Part shown: positions 1 to 10,917 of the stretch, one piece after another
How the letters are laid out: the number at the start of each line of letters is the position of its first letter
How positions within the stretch are numbered: position 1 is the first letter of the stretch
Origin: Turbatrix aceti
Lineage: Eukaryota > Nematoda > Chromadorea > Rhabditida > Panagrolaimidae
NCBI GenBank assembly: GCA_963969345.1
Contig: OZ017770.1
Coordinates: forward strand, 11,030,180 to 11,094,179
Direction: 5' to 3'
DNA: 64,000 nt
Translations under genes and position numbers: made by a program
Notes under the pieces: model-generated
What the model was told of the DNA's origin: nothing
What the model saw: only the letters and a program-made list of their open reading frames with translations
Database searches by the model: none

Positions 1-67
1 ACAAGATCAGATTGTCATAGATCAGATGTAAAAACATATAACGGTCTTCGTTATCGAGGAAGAGGTT

Positions 68-140
68 GGTCGGTGGGGGGACTTGAACCCACGACTTGTC
101 GCTATCCGGGTGCTTGTTCTAACCACTGAGCTACACCAAC
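68..140 (-). tRNA. tRNA-like sequence, probably part of a short dispersed repeat
   Basis: On the minus strand this folds as a 73-nt tRNA cloverleaf: acceptor arm GTTGGTG/CACCGAC, D arm with AGTGGTTA loop, and a T arm with TTCAAGT loop. The anticodon arm is poor: the loop reads CCGGATA, with C instead of T at position 33, and the stem has a mismatch. Flanking sequence (about 50-185) is shared with the two units at 37.4-37.8 kb, which a plain tRNA gene would not show. Relative to those copies it carries several C-to-T type changes. It is therefore more likely a tRNA-derived repeat or pseudogene than a working tRNA. Confidence 0.4.
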
Positions 141-141
141 G

Positions 142-1069
142 TATTCTCTTCCTCAGTTGGAGCGCTGGTATATGCACGCGCAACAACATGAATCATTGCC
201 GACGTAATGATTCATGATGGTTCACGGTTTTACAGAAGCTGATTCACCAACTGTAAAGCGGTGGCGAAATTCGATTTCTTTTCAAATTCAGTAAGTAAGT
301 ATAATCGTTACACGACAAACAAATCAAAAAACAAAAATAAGCTCATTTAAAAAATAGATATTTGTATGCTATGTGAAAAGAAAAATTGCTGTGTTGTCGT
401 CGGGTAAGTGTGAATTGGTTAGGGTTGTTGATTTGGTTGGGTTACGTCATGCTTGATAATTGAGCGTGTTGAAGTTAACCTGATGAAGAGAGAAGCTGCT
501 ATGAACATACCAGGTCATTCGGACAGAAGATTCACGAAGACACGGGCGTAACTTGGTTGTAAACACGGGACGGAATTTGTTGAAATCGTAATTCATGGAT
601 CGAAGGACAGATTGTACGTTGAAGACTGTATTTTGCGTCTGGCGGACGTTTGCGTCTATTTTTGAGCGAATTCGTTGATGCGCTTCGAAGGCGGCGACGA
701 ATTGGCTGAGGATGTTTTTTTTCAGCTGAAAATGGATGAAAAATTAGTTTTCGCAAACCAAAAACAAAAGAAAAAACGTTTTTATCTCAATTACAGAAAA
801 AAATAGGTAGGGTACGTAGGAGACGTTCTTAAGTTACCAAAAACGCATAGCTACATTTTCTACAGTTTTTTTACCTTCGAAGTTTTCGACGTCTACGTAG
901 GGGATCTACGTAGGGTACGTAAAGGACCTTTAAAAAGTTACCAAGAAACGTTGTAATAGCTTTTCCATCATTTTTGTTTCTTCGAAGCTTTCGACGTCTA
1001 CGTAGGGTACGTAGAAGAACTTCGAAGGGTACCCGTTTTCGCCTTTTCACACCATGATCGAACTCACCA
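142..1069. other. Non-coding stretch with degenerate TACGTAGGGTACGTAG repeats
   Basis: No gene is seen. From about 800 to 1035 three degenerate blocks repeat the pattern CTTCGAAG, then TCGACGTCTACGTAGGG, then TACGTAG. The same pattern occurs inside the adjacent palindromic element at 2330-2395 and, inverted, at about 3365-3430. This stretch may be an older, eroded extension or relative of that element. Confidence 0.5.
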
Positions 1070-1917
1070 GTTTTTTTGATGATCGGAGCTTGAACTCACC
1101 AGCGCATGCACGTTGTGTAAGAATCTTAACAGCTTGATAAGAGGATTAGTTTCAATATTGTTATAAAAATATTTTTTTAGTAAATCAAGTCTACGTCCCT
1201 CGCAACGAGCCATGTCTGAGAAAAAATATTAATTTTGAGCAACATTACAAGTTTAAAAAAAAATTGTTATCAGCTATTTGTGCTTTTGTGTACGTGTAGA
1301 TACCCAGCAGACAAAATATTTAGGCAAAAAGATTTTTCATGAGGTGTGTTTTGCTAATGTTTAGATGTCAGCGTAAGTGAAAAGAACTGGCAAACTCAAT
1401 ACAAACGTGTTTAGTCTGGTGGCTATCGATCACGCAAAAGAAAAATCAAAAACACGCATGCGCATGCGCATGCCTAAAAAACAACATTATGATGCATTAC
1501 TCTGAAACTTGGGTTGTTTCTGAATTTTAAAATTTACACAGAAAGCAAGCCAGTTATCCGAGTCAAACAACATTGCCGTTTTCTTTACAGAAAATTAAAA
1601 GAGTTATCTGATTACCAAAGCGACATAGCATAGCATAAAAATTTTCTCAGGTCAAATATTTTGTCGTACCGTGGGTCGCTGTGAGTTGCTGGGGGTGGCA
1701 TTGGGTCGCACACAAACAGAACATATCTTTTGATCAAAATGCAAATAAAAACAATTTAAAAAAAAGACATCCCTGTAATTCCATCTTAATAGTTTGCTTC
1801 AGGGGTATCAACAAATCAAATTCTTGTCGGCCCGGTGCGGCCCGATTGACACACTTGGCGAAAATGCCGTTTATACCCACCCCCGTCGACCAGAAATGCC
1901 CCCTTACTAAGAATAAC

Positions 1918-2327
1918 AAAACGTAATAAAATAGTGACGAAAAATGTTACTCTACTTCAGCCTGCTAAATCAAACGTAACATTATAGCGAAAAAAAATGT
2001 TACTCTACTTCAGCCTGCTAAATCAAACGTAACATTATAGCGAAAAATAGTGTTACTCTACTTCAGTCTGCTAAATCAAACGTAACATTATAGCGAAAAA
2101 AAATGTTACTCTGATCTAGCCTGGAAAACAAAACGTAATAAAATAGTGACGAAAAATGTTACTCTACTTCAGCCTGCTAAATCAAACGTAACATTATAGC
2201 GAAAAAAAGTGTTACTCTGATTTAGCCTGCTAAATCAAACGTAACATTATAGCGAAAAAAAGTGTTACCCTACTTCAGCCTGCTAAATCAAACGTCACAT
2301 TATAGCGAAAAAAAGTGTTACTCTACT
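1918..2327. repeat. Tandem array of about 53-bp units, left arm
   Basis: About eight units. Each contains the imperfect inverted motif GTAACATT...AATGTTAC around a TATAGCGAAAAAA core, followed by CTCTACTTCAGCCTGCT. Two variant units replace the core with TAATAAAATAGTGACG. The right arm carries a shorter version of the same array. Confidence 0.85.
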
Positions 2328-3101
2328 AAAGTACCTTCGAAGTCTTCGTTGTCTACGTAGGGTACGTAGCGGACCTTTGAAGGTAACTTGAAAATCATTT
2401 TAAAGCACGTATACATTTTTGTGATTTAAAGCAAGACAGACAAACGCATGTTTTTGTCTGAGAAAAGAAAGGCAAAAAAATATGTTACCTGTTATGGCTC
2501 GGTTAAAAATCTGCATCAAACACATAAAACAAAATCCATCAGTTATGATAAAAACGCAGGCTTCAATAGATAAACGAAAAAAGGGACAGACAGCACAATA
2601 ATTTTGAAAGAAATAAACAACCACCTTTTTTTTTTGATAACTGGCTTGCTTTCTGTGTGAATTTTAAAATTCAGAAACAACCCAAATTTCAGAGTAATGC
2701 ATCATAATGTTGTTTTTTAGGCATGCGCATGCGCATGCGTGTTTTTGATTTTTCTTTTGCGTGATCGATAGCCACCAGACTAAACACGTTTGTATTGAGT
2801 TTGCCAGTTCTTTTCACTTACGCTGACATCTAAACATTAGCAAAACACACCTCATGAAAAATCTTTTTGCCTAAATATTTTGTCTGCTGGGTATCTACAC
2901 GTACACAAAAGCACAAATAGCTGATAACAATTTTTTTTTAAACTTGTAATGTTGCTCAAAATTAATATTTTTTCTCAGACATGGCTCGTTGCGAGGGACG
3001 TAGACTTGATTTACTAAAAAAATATTTTTATAACAATATTGAAACTAATCCTCTTATCAAGCTGTTAAGATTCTTACACAACGTGCATGCGCTGGTGAGT
3101 T

Positions 3102-3139
<38 letters not shown>

Positions 3140-3432
3140 TTGTTTATTTCTTTCAAAATTATTGTGCTGTCTGTCCCTTTTTTCGTTTATCTATTCAAGC
3201 CTGCGTTTTTATCATAACTGATGGATTTTGTTTTATGTGTTTGATGCAGATTTTTAACCGAGCCATAACAGGTAACATATTTTTTTGCCTTTCTTTTCTC
3301 AGACAAAAACATGCGTTTGTCTGTCTTGCTTTAAATCACAAAAATGTATACGTGCTTTAAAATGATTTTCAAGTTACCTTCAAAGGTCCGCTACGTACCC
3401 TACGTAGACAACGAAGACTTCGAAGGTACTTT

Positions 3433-3738
3433 AGTAGAGTAACACTTTTTTTCGCTATAATGTTACGTTTGATTTAGCAGGCTGAAGTAGAGTAACATTT
3501 TTCGTCACTATTTTATTACGTTTTGTTTTCCAGGCTAGATCAGAGTAACATTTTTTTTCGCTATAATGTTACGTTTGATTTAGCAGACTGAAGTAGAGTA
3601 ACACTATTTTTCGCTATAATGTTACGTTTGATTTAGCAGGCTGAAGTAGAGTAACATTTTTTTTCGCTATAATGTTACGTTTGATTTAGCAGACTGAAGT
3701 AGAGTAACATTTTTCGTCACTATTTTATTACGTTTTGT
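3433..3738. repeat. Tandem array of about 53-bp units, right arm (inverted)
   Basis: About six units, in inverted orientation to the array at 1918-2327. The difference in unit number between arms that are otherwise nearly identical shows that the arrays have expanded or contracted since the arms were duplicated. Confidence 0.85.
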
Positions 3739-4510
3739 TATTCTTAGTAAGGGGGCATTTCTGGTCGACGGGGGTGGGTATAAACGGCATTTTCGCCAAG
3801 TGTGTCAATCGGGCCGCACCGGGCCGACAAGAATTTGATTTGTTGATACCCCTGAAGCAAACTATTAAGATGGAATTACAGGGATGTCTTTTTTTTAAAT
3901 TGTTTTTATTTGCATTTTGATCAAAAGATATGTTCTGTTTGTGTGCGACCCAATGCCACCCCCAGCAACTCACAGCGACCCACGGTACGACAAAATATTT
4001 GACCTGAGAAAATTTTTATGCTATGCTATGTCGCTTTGGTAATCAGATAACTCTTTTAATTTTCTGTAAAGAAAACGGCAATGTTGTTTGACTCGGATAA
4101 CTGGCTTGCTTTCTGTGTAAATTTTAAAATTCAGAAACAACCCAAATTTAAGAGTAATGCATCATAATGTTGTTTTTTAGGCATGCTGATTTTTCTTTTG
4201 CGTGATCGATTTTTCTTTTGCGTGATCGATAGCCACTAGACTAAACACGTTTGTATTGAGTTTGCCTGTTCTTTTCACTTACGCTGACATCTAAACATTA
4301 GCAAAACACACCTCATGAAAAATCTCTTTGCCTAAATATTTCGTCTGTTGGGTATCTACACGTACACAAAAGCACAAATAGCTGATAACAATTTTTTTTT
4401 AAACTTGTAATGTTGCTCAAAATTAATATTTTTTCTCAGACATGGCTCGTTGCGATGGACGTAGACTTGATTTACTAAAAAAATATTTTTATAACAATAT
4501 TAAAACTAAT

Positions 4511-4619
4511 GAAATCGCGACCAAAACGAATCGAGACATTTACGCCTACGTGGACGTCATTTGTGCCTCCTAACATCTGGTCTAATGATAACTAACCACT
4601 GAGTAATGGTGAAATAATA
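4511..4619 (+). mobile_element. Short retroposon (about 110 bp) inserted in the foldback element
   Basis: The insertion is flanked by a perfect 12-bp duplication ATTAAAACTAAT at 4499-4510 and 4620-4631. The matching positions in the other two copies of this block (about 1145-1165 and 3040-3055) are empty. It ends in an A/T-rich tail (GAAATAATA). Related copies occur at 61562-61661 and, truncated, at about 25999-26043, in opposite orientation. Tail plus target-site duplication indicates retroposition by a LINE-type machinery. No clear tRNA head was identified, although one end contains CTCAGTGGTTAG, an A-box-like string. Confidence 0.8.
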
Positions 4620-5019
4620 ATTAAAACTAATCCTCTTATCAAGCTGTTAAAATTCTTACACAACGCGCATGCGCTGGCGAGTTTAAGCTCTGATCATCAA
4701 AAAAACATACATACATACATAGATACACATAGACAACCACCTTTACTCCGAAACGACCGAGTTGACACGATCGACTGCTGCGCACAATCATGCCAAAACA
4801 CACTAGTTGGTAGAGTTGAACTTACTTTGTAAAAAAAAAGTAAGATTTTCTTATTTTTATTCGGGACAACGGGCAGGAGAAAAAAAAAGTAAGATTTTCT
4901 TACTTTTTTTGACGAGAATGAAACGAAGGGAAATGAAAAACCGGGGTTGGTCTCTGCGCGATTTTGCGGCCAGACAAATAAGAAGAACAGCAATATATTT
5001 ACATGGTTGAATTTATGTT

Positions 5020-6560
5020 TTGAGGTCTTCATTCGGATTATTTTCATTTTTGTTGTATGCAAATGATAAAAAAAGGACTTCAAGAATGGCGTTGAACATG
5101 ATCTTGCATTGCATTCTTTGTGAACTGCAAGCTGTCTTCATGGTTTTTGGATGTTGTTTTTGTCAGAGTGTTGACATTACGCTTGAGGATCACTGTCGGC
5201 ATATCAAATGCATTCATCGCTATCCATCTGATAACCAGTTGTTTGTCTGTGTGCTCCGTGCCAGATATACCACAACGACATGTCGGTCCTACATACGGCA
5301 CATGCAAGATCGTCATCGAGACTCTGCATCGTCAGACGAGCAAGGTGATGATGTGAGCGTAATGGATGTTGATGATGTTCACCAAATAGGTGATGCTGGC
5401 GCCCCGTTGCTCGAACACGATGATATTGTGGTGTCGTACGATTGCATCAGCGATGATTGTTTGAATACCTCTAATACGCCGTGCTCTACTCAGTCTACTC
5501 ATTCCATAAATGAACCAGAAAACGCTGATGCTAGCACTTGGCCATTTGTAGAAGAGGAGCTTCACGATCTTGTAAAAATTTCGCTACGCAATTTTCAAAA
5601 AGGTTGCAAGAATCGAGGATTGACCATGAAAGAAAACAACCGGAAATTCGATGATACAAACAACACGATGCTACGGTCATTTGAAATCGTCAAGAGATTT
5701 ATGAATCCGGACGAGCACTGCAGGCTAATGTCCCTGGCTTTGAATGCTATTTCAAAAGTAAGATCTCCCCACATGCGACTCAAAGAATTTGCAGCGCATG
5801 GCCACTATATCGAACCACAAGAGATAGCAATTGGTAAACGAGTTGAATTGTCATCCGATGGCCTTCCCGTCGAAAAAAAAACTACATGACATACGTGCCG
5901 ATAAGAAAAAACATTGAAAAGATTGCTACATTTGAAAACTTGACAAAGCATTTTATTTACCCCAGCCATATTTCCTGGAGCAATTATAGATCCGATCACC
6001 CCTTAAAGAATAACCGGACTTTGACTATTTATAAAGTTAGTTTGTATCCTTGTTTATCTTCATTTAATACGATTCGTTTGCAGACTGAAAAGCGAGATTG
6101 TTTGTTCCTTCGCTTATATATGGATGACTTCAGTATTTCAAATCCAATTGGAGCTAAATCGGACGTTTACGAGCAAACAGCTTGCTATCTGCAAGTGCTA
6201 AATATGCTTAACTCGTTGTTATCGTCTTTAGATCACATCTATCCTGTATTTCTGTCGTTCAGCCAAGATTTGAACGAATCATTTGACTCCATTATTGAAA
6301 ACACGTTCATAAGGGAGTTAAAAGAGCTTGCATCAAATGGTGTAATTGTTCAAACAAAGTATGCTTTTACAATGAATTGAATCATTGATAACTTTATGAT
6401 TCAGGGAATCTTACCGGTCGTTTTGCATACGTGCATTGCTGACAACCTGGGTCAGTACGACTGGATGGGACTCAAAAAAAACTTCCGAACAGGAAGAATT
6501 TGCAAAATTTGTACTATGCCGGATATTGCCCTTCCGGCCTCATTTTTGTGTTCAGTACTG
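5020..6560 (+). pseudogene. Decayed transposon-associated gene (zinc-finger-like N-terminus)
   Basis: Three frames in series look like one gene. Frame one (5020-5889) has Cys/His pairs resembling degenerate C2H2 fingers (CILCEL near the start, and a later C...HMQDRH). Frame two begins around 5880 with YVPIRKNIEKI, and after a 48-nt GT-AG intron (about 6036-6083) continues through LYMDDFSISNPIG. A third frame from about 6405 contains CIADNLGQYDW and ICKICTMPD. These blocks resemble, from memory, a family of transposon-associated animal proteins with the order 'VPL..., YxDDFxxxNPLG, GDNLxxH, CRxC'. The first two frames are separated by a shift in a run of nine A. The join to the third frame is also out of phase. 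It is probably dead, though a sequencing indel in the A-run is possible. Confidence 0.5.
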
Positions 6561-9500
6561 CCTCACAGCTTTCAGACGGCTTCCAGTGGACGTGACTCCA
6601 GTTTGAGAAAAACATGTAAGTTTTTGAGAAAAACTCGAAAAATGTGCTAACTTATGAATTTTCAGGAATCGGCGGCGCTGTGAAGACGATGTCATCATCA
6701 TCAACATGAGGAGAAGCGGCAACAAAAAACGACCTCGGCACGACGACCAAGATCTACGGTACTCGGTACTGCTTCCATCAAGACGAAACCATATAAAACC
6801 ACAAAAACACCGGCATCGACATCGAATCGAGGACATCCATCAGAAGAAAGGAAAACACGCAAAACATCGCCAACAACTCACTTGACTGTTTTGAATTACA
6901 ATTTGAAAAGAACGCGTCGATACTTTTGGATATATGTATTTCTGCAGCAGTTTTCTAATCGTTTTATTACCATCAACAAAATCTTTTTTTCATGGCACCG
7001 TGGTGCAGTAAAACTTAATTTTTTTACTACATTTAAAACTTATTTATTTTCAGTTAATAATTATCATTTGCGTAAGCTGCACTCACACTTACATAGGTGT
7101 CAGAGCATCTCGGGTCTCTGAAAACTATTTAAAAGAAAAATGCTACACACCTTATACTTTCTCAGTTATTTTTTAAATTCTGATAAAAAAATAATTGTAC
7201 AGAAATTGTTTTATTTTAAATAAGTGTTGCCCTGCACTGTTCAAAAAGAAAATGTAAAGTTTTTGCAAAAAAAACAAGTTTACCAGTTTTAAAGTATAAG
7301 GCTCACGAGCTAAGGGACAAATAATAGGGAGCGGGCACACAGGATGTGAGGAGACCAAGGACTGTAACGATGAGCAGGTCAAACTGTGAACGATGAACAA
7401 GAAGGAAGGAGATACAGAACCTAGAAGCACAGCCCGAGTCAGCTAGGACCAAGGCAACACCAGAATGGAAGGTAACATAGAACATAAGAGCAGACGCTGA
7501 GCTAGCCAAGGCCAAGGCAGCACGGTCGCAAAGGTTGTAAGGACCTCGTATGGTAAAAGGAAAAGTCAAACTTAGCTGGACGAAGTGCAATTACAACCTC
7601 GCCGAAGTTAGCAACGAATCGACGACTGGAATGGACCTGAGTAACATGGGATTGACAAGCGGAAGACCGGCTCTCTTACTTAAGAAACATCAGTATAAAA
7701 CAACTCCCGAGTTCTTCAAAAATCATCATTTGACTCATCCATCCCTATTGGCGGAGAGGCATCCAAATCGGCTTGCTTCCCTCTCCCACTGAAGCTTTTA
7801 AAACTGATCCCTGGCCTATCTGTTGGCGTGCACTTTGTATAGCCCTCTCCGCGCCCCGGGCAATTGTATTCATGAGAGAATCCGAGGTTTTAATTACCCA
7901 AGTTTGAGATTGTCGATAAACACGTATTGAATAACTGACCGATCGATCGAGAGCCGCGCAGAGCTAGAACAACAACCGATATCAGAACACCAAGGAGTCG
8001 GACATCTGACGGTTATGACGTCTGATCGCGAAGCCCTAAAACAGAGGCACCCTACCCTTCGGCCTAGCTAACCGAAAGAGAACGAGTTACAACCCCGGAG
8101 GAGAATAAGGTGAGTCTGTGGAGGTGAGTGTAATCTAAGTCCAGAAATTAGAGCCCCACGAAGATTGAATACAGAAACAGAGAAGTCGAAGAGCAAAGAG
8201 AAAGTGCACAAGCAGGGTTAAACAGAGGCACGTAAGGCCCGATCACCCGTAGATACCGTGAAATCAAAGAAAGGTCGAGGAGTTTATTGTTGGAGGTTAT
8301 CTGATTCCGCCAGATAACCCAACAGGACTGACTAGATTGCCTGCCGCAGCGACTTGGTCAGTCACGGGGGCAGGACAATCGAGTAGCGCGGACAGAGCGC
8401 ATAAGATGCAATCTTTGGGCGCTACAAATCAATGGTGACATTAATGGTGACTACTAGGGGAAACGTCAGCCGTACACCCTTACGTTCACCCTCACCACAC
8501 TACGTTATTTGTATAAACAAGTTTGTTTTTCAGTACAGTTAAACTTTAAAAATATTTTTTAATTCTTCGACTTTATCGGCAGTTTTTTTCAAATAAATTC
8601 TTTTTTTTATAAATAGTACATTTATGAACAAAAATATACAAAAACTGACAAACCGTCCAAAAAATCGTAAATGGATGTATTTAGTACGATTTTTGTATAA
8701 TCAAGTTTTGTTCTTTGTAGCCAATGTGGGCATCCAGTTTATTTTTATCCGTCGTGCAATTGGTGTTGTTCTGGTTTCAGGATTAAAAAAAATTGGCACT
8801 GTGGCCAATTCAGTTTTCTAGCATTACAAAAAACTATATATGATCGCACAAACACGTTATTGCATGTCGTTTATGATTTGTGAATGCTCTGAACGGATTT
8901 ATAGACAGTTTATTCATTTAGATATAAATCATAAAAGAAATAAAATTTTTGCCGGACTTCAAAGTTTGATCAAGATCGGCAGTAACAAGCGCGACAGGCT
9001 AGCGTCGTTTTTTTAACATCAGACAAGCATGAGCTTTACGTAACCCTTTTGTACGTCTTTCCTCTTTGGGCCTAATTGACTGGACAGTTTATTCTGAGAT
9101 TGACAGTAACAAACACGACAATTATGCACCCCCTTCGACAACCAGTTGACTGGCAGACAACCGGCAATGCACAAGCATGCCATTCAGTTCATCCTGCCCC
9201 CAAATAATTCACAGAGTTTCCAAGTAGCCAGTTCAGTTTTTGGTTAACTTGATACATATGTCTATGACAAACACTGTCTGGTTCATTTCAAATGACAAAT
9301 GCTTCATAAACGCAGGTATAATAAAAAATCAATTTTATTTTTATGTTTGATGCGTATTTGATTTTTTCCCGCAGGTAAATTCAAGCAAATATTGGTACAA
9401 AATAATAGTAATAATTTTGTCGCACAAAAATTATATGCTTCCAGGTTTTGATCTCTGCTACCCTTTCATTTAGTACGATATTTATGAGATATTACAAAAA

Positions 9501-9940
9501 TTCTTTTCTTTTTTTCTAATATTTTGCCTTTCAAAGAAAAATTGTTTTTCAACTTACTATTATGACAAGTTTCTAAAAAAATAAGACAAGAAGCGAAAAA
9601 CATAAATCATTGCAGTTTTTTATTGATAATTTTTCTGTGGCAAAAACCTAGTTTTTTAAGTTTGACACTTTAAGTTTGGCAAAAACTATGACACTTCCAA
9701 AGCCAAGGCGTAATTAATCGATATAATTCTTGATGGAGAATTTAATAAAAATATAAAAACATAGGGTTGCCACATTTCGATCAATTTTTGTTGTCGATCA
9801 AGTCCAAGTGCAAAATAAAAAAAATCAAAAATACATACTTCGTAGACGACAACCTATTACTCGTAATGCATGCGCGTCCGTTGTCGGCTTCTCGCCGTTC
9901 GTCCAGATAGCTAGCGTTTCACCTGACAAATTAGAAATTC
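6561..9940. other. Intergenic with LTR-retrotransposon-like debris
   Basis: No convincing gene. From about 7300 to 8450 base composition shifts to purine-rich and GC-richer sequence with no long frame, like the untranslated leader or LTR of a retrotransposon. It includes a TATA-like TTTGTATAGCC at about 7830 and a doubled AATGGTGAC at 8432-8450. Paired LTRs were not found. The rest is AT-rich and featureless. Confidence 0.3.
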
Positions 9941-9947
9941 GTTGTGA

Positions 9948-10060
9948 ATACTGAGCACCAAAATTGGTACATGCGAGCTTTGATCGGGATCCCTACGACA
10001 CTTCTGGGCTTAAAAATCACAGAAACGAAGCAGATATCCGAGCACAGCCGAATGATGCCT
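9948..10060 (+). repeat. Gene-like fragment shared with 57431-57525
   Basis: This segment matches the minus strand of 57431-57525 over about 90 bp, around a frame reading IPTTLLG and, in the other copy, NHRNEADIRAQ. A one-base difference just after IPTTLLG shifts the frame here, so at least one copy is decayed. The family was not recognised. It lies just upstream of the LTR-like sequence at 10.2 kb. Confidence 0.45.
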
Positions 10061-10239
10061 GATACGCTCTTTGGTGAACCGATTGTGAAGAGCAGAAGCC
10101 TAGCCAAAAAAGAACACGACGATGAAAAGAAATTTGGAAAACACGTAAGCTGTCTTGCAAGCCACCATTTGGATTTCTAAACCAAAATCGTCTTCGTTGA
10201 TGTCCGGCTTGCGTAACTCTTCAAATTACGCCAGCCGGA

Positions 10240-10700
10240 CCCTATCTTGGCACTGTTCCCAGTGCCGTACCCCCCTCTTCCCTTTTTTTCACCTAGTATA
10301 AGAAACCTAAAGGACAACAAATATATATGTTGTATTTCAAAAAGTACCGTTATCACTGATCCCCTCTGGCTGACAGGTAAACGGGAACAAAGCCAGACTC
10401 TGATGCTGAAACCAGTTTGCGGGCAAATAAGCAAGCTTTCGATGGTGACTGGTGATAGTCGCGTGACGGCATCCCGGACGGAATCCCTCTGTAATTAGCA
10501 TACTCGTATATAAGACTACCTTAGGTTCATAATAAACATGACTCTCTCCCTTGTGTCTGCGTGCCACTCGTGCTTCCACTCTAGTCTGTACGCGAGACGT
10601 ACAGCACTGTTGACGAGACCAGGACTCGACCCACGCACTACTCCAAAGAGACTAGACAGTCACCGGCGATCGCACAGCAGCGACTCGTTGACACGCTAGG
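10240..10700 (+). mobile_element. Probable 5' LTR and leader of a gypsy-like retrotransposon
   Basis: A TATATAAG box (about 10508) is followed about 25 bases later by AATAAA, the usual TATA / polyadenylation-signal pair of the U3-R region of an LTR, and then by GC-richer leader sequence running into gag. The boundaries are estimates. No matching 3' LTR was seen after 15.7 kb, so the element is truncated. Confidence 0.4.
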
Positions 10701-10917
10701 TAAGTTGGCCGGCAGAGACCGAGCCAAGAAACGTCAGAATCTTCAAGAAAGCCGGCTGAGACCGAGCTCATAAGCGACTAAATCGTCAGAATCAGCGATA
10801 AGACTGCACTGATACCAGATCGGGCAGCGACCAGGCTTTGCATACGGATATCTATGCAAATAGCCATCCACGCAATATCCGCCATCCAAAGCATTTCAAG
10901 GAGCAACAGTCCCCTAG

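Larger units (their letters stand above)
1070..4706. mobile_element. Foldback-type palindromic element with tandem-repeat arms
   Basis: Two long arms are inverted copies: about 1070-2630 and about 3140-4706. They are nearly identical; an 81-codon open frame at 1681-1926 recurs with the same translation on the opposite strand at 3728-3973. The ends read GTTTTTTTGATGATC on the left and its complement on the right. Each arm has an outer block of about 500 bp and an inner block holding a tandem array of about 53-bp units. A third copy of the outer block lies in the centre (about 2637-3106), followed by a run of about 33 A. There is no transposase-like frame, so the element is non-autonomous. The architecture (long inverted arms built of tandem repeats) is that of foldback transposons. 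No clear target-site duplication was found. Confidence 0.75.

Noticed and set aside
3100..3135. Run of about 33 A as the poly-A tail of a retroposon
   Set aside because: It abuts the central copy of the foldback block but no target-site duplication or element body fits; simple slippage is sufficient.
1681..3973. Identical 81-codon frames at 1681-1926 (+) and 3728-3973 (-)
   Set aside because: Mirror copies in the arms of the foldback element, starting with GTG and without any recognisable domain.
4697..5083. 128-codon minus-strand frame
   Set aside because: Phe/Lys-rich translation of an A/T-run region, no domain, overlaps the plus-strand transposon-associated gene.
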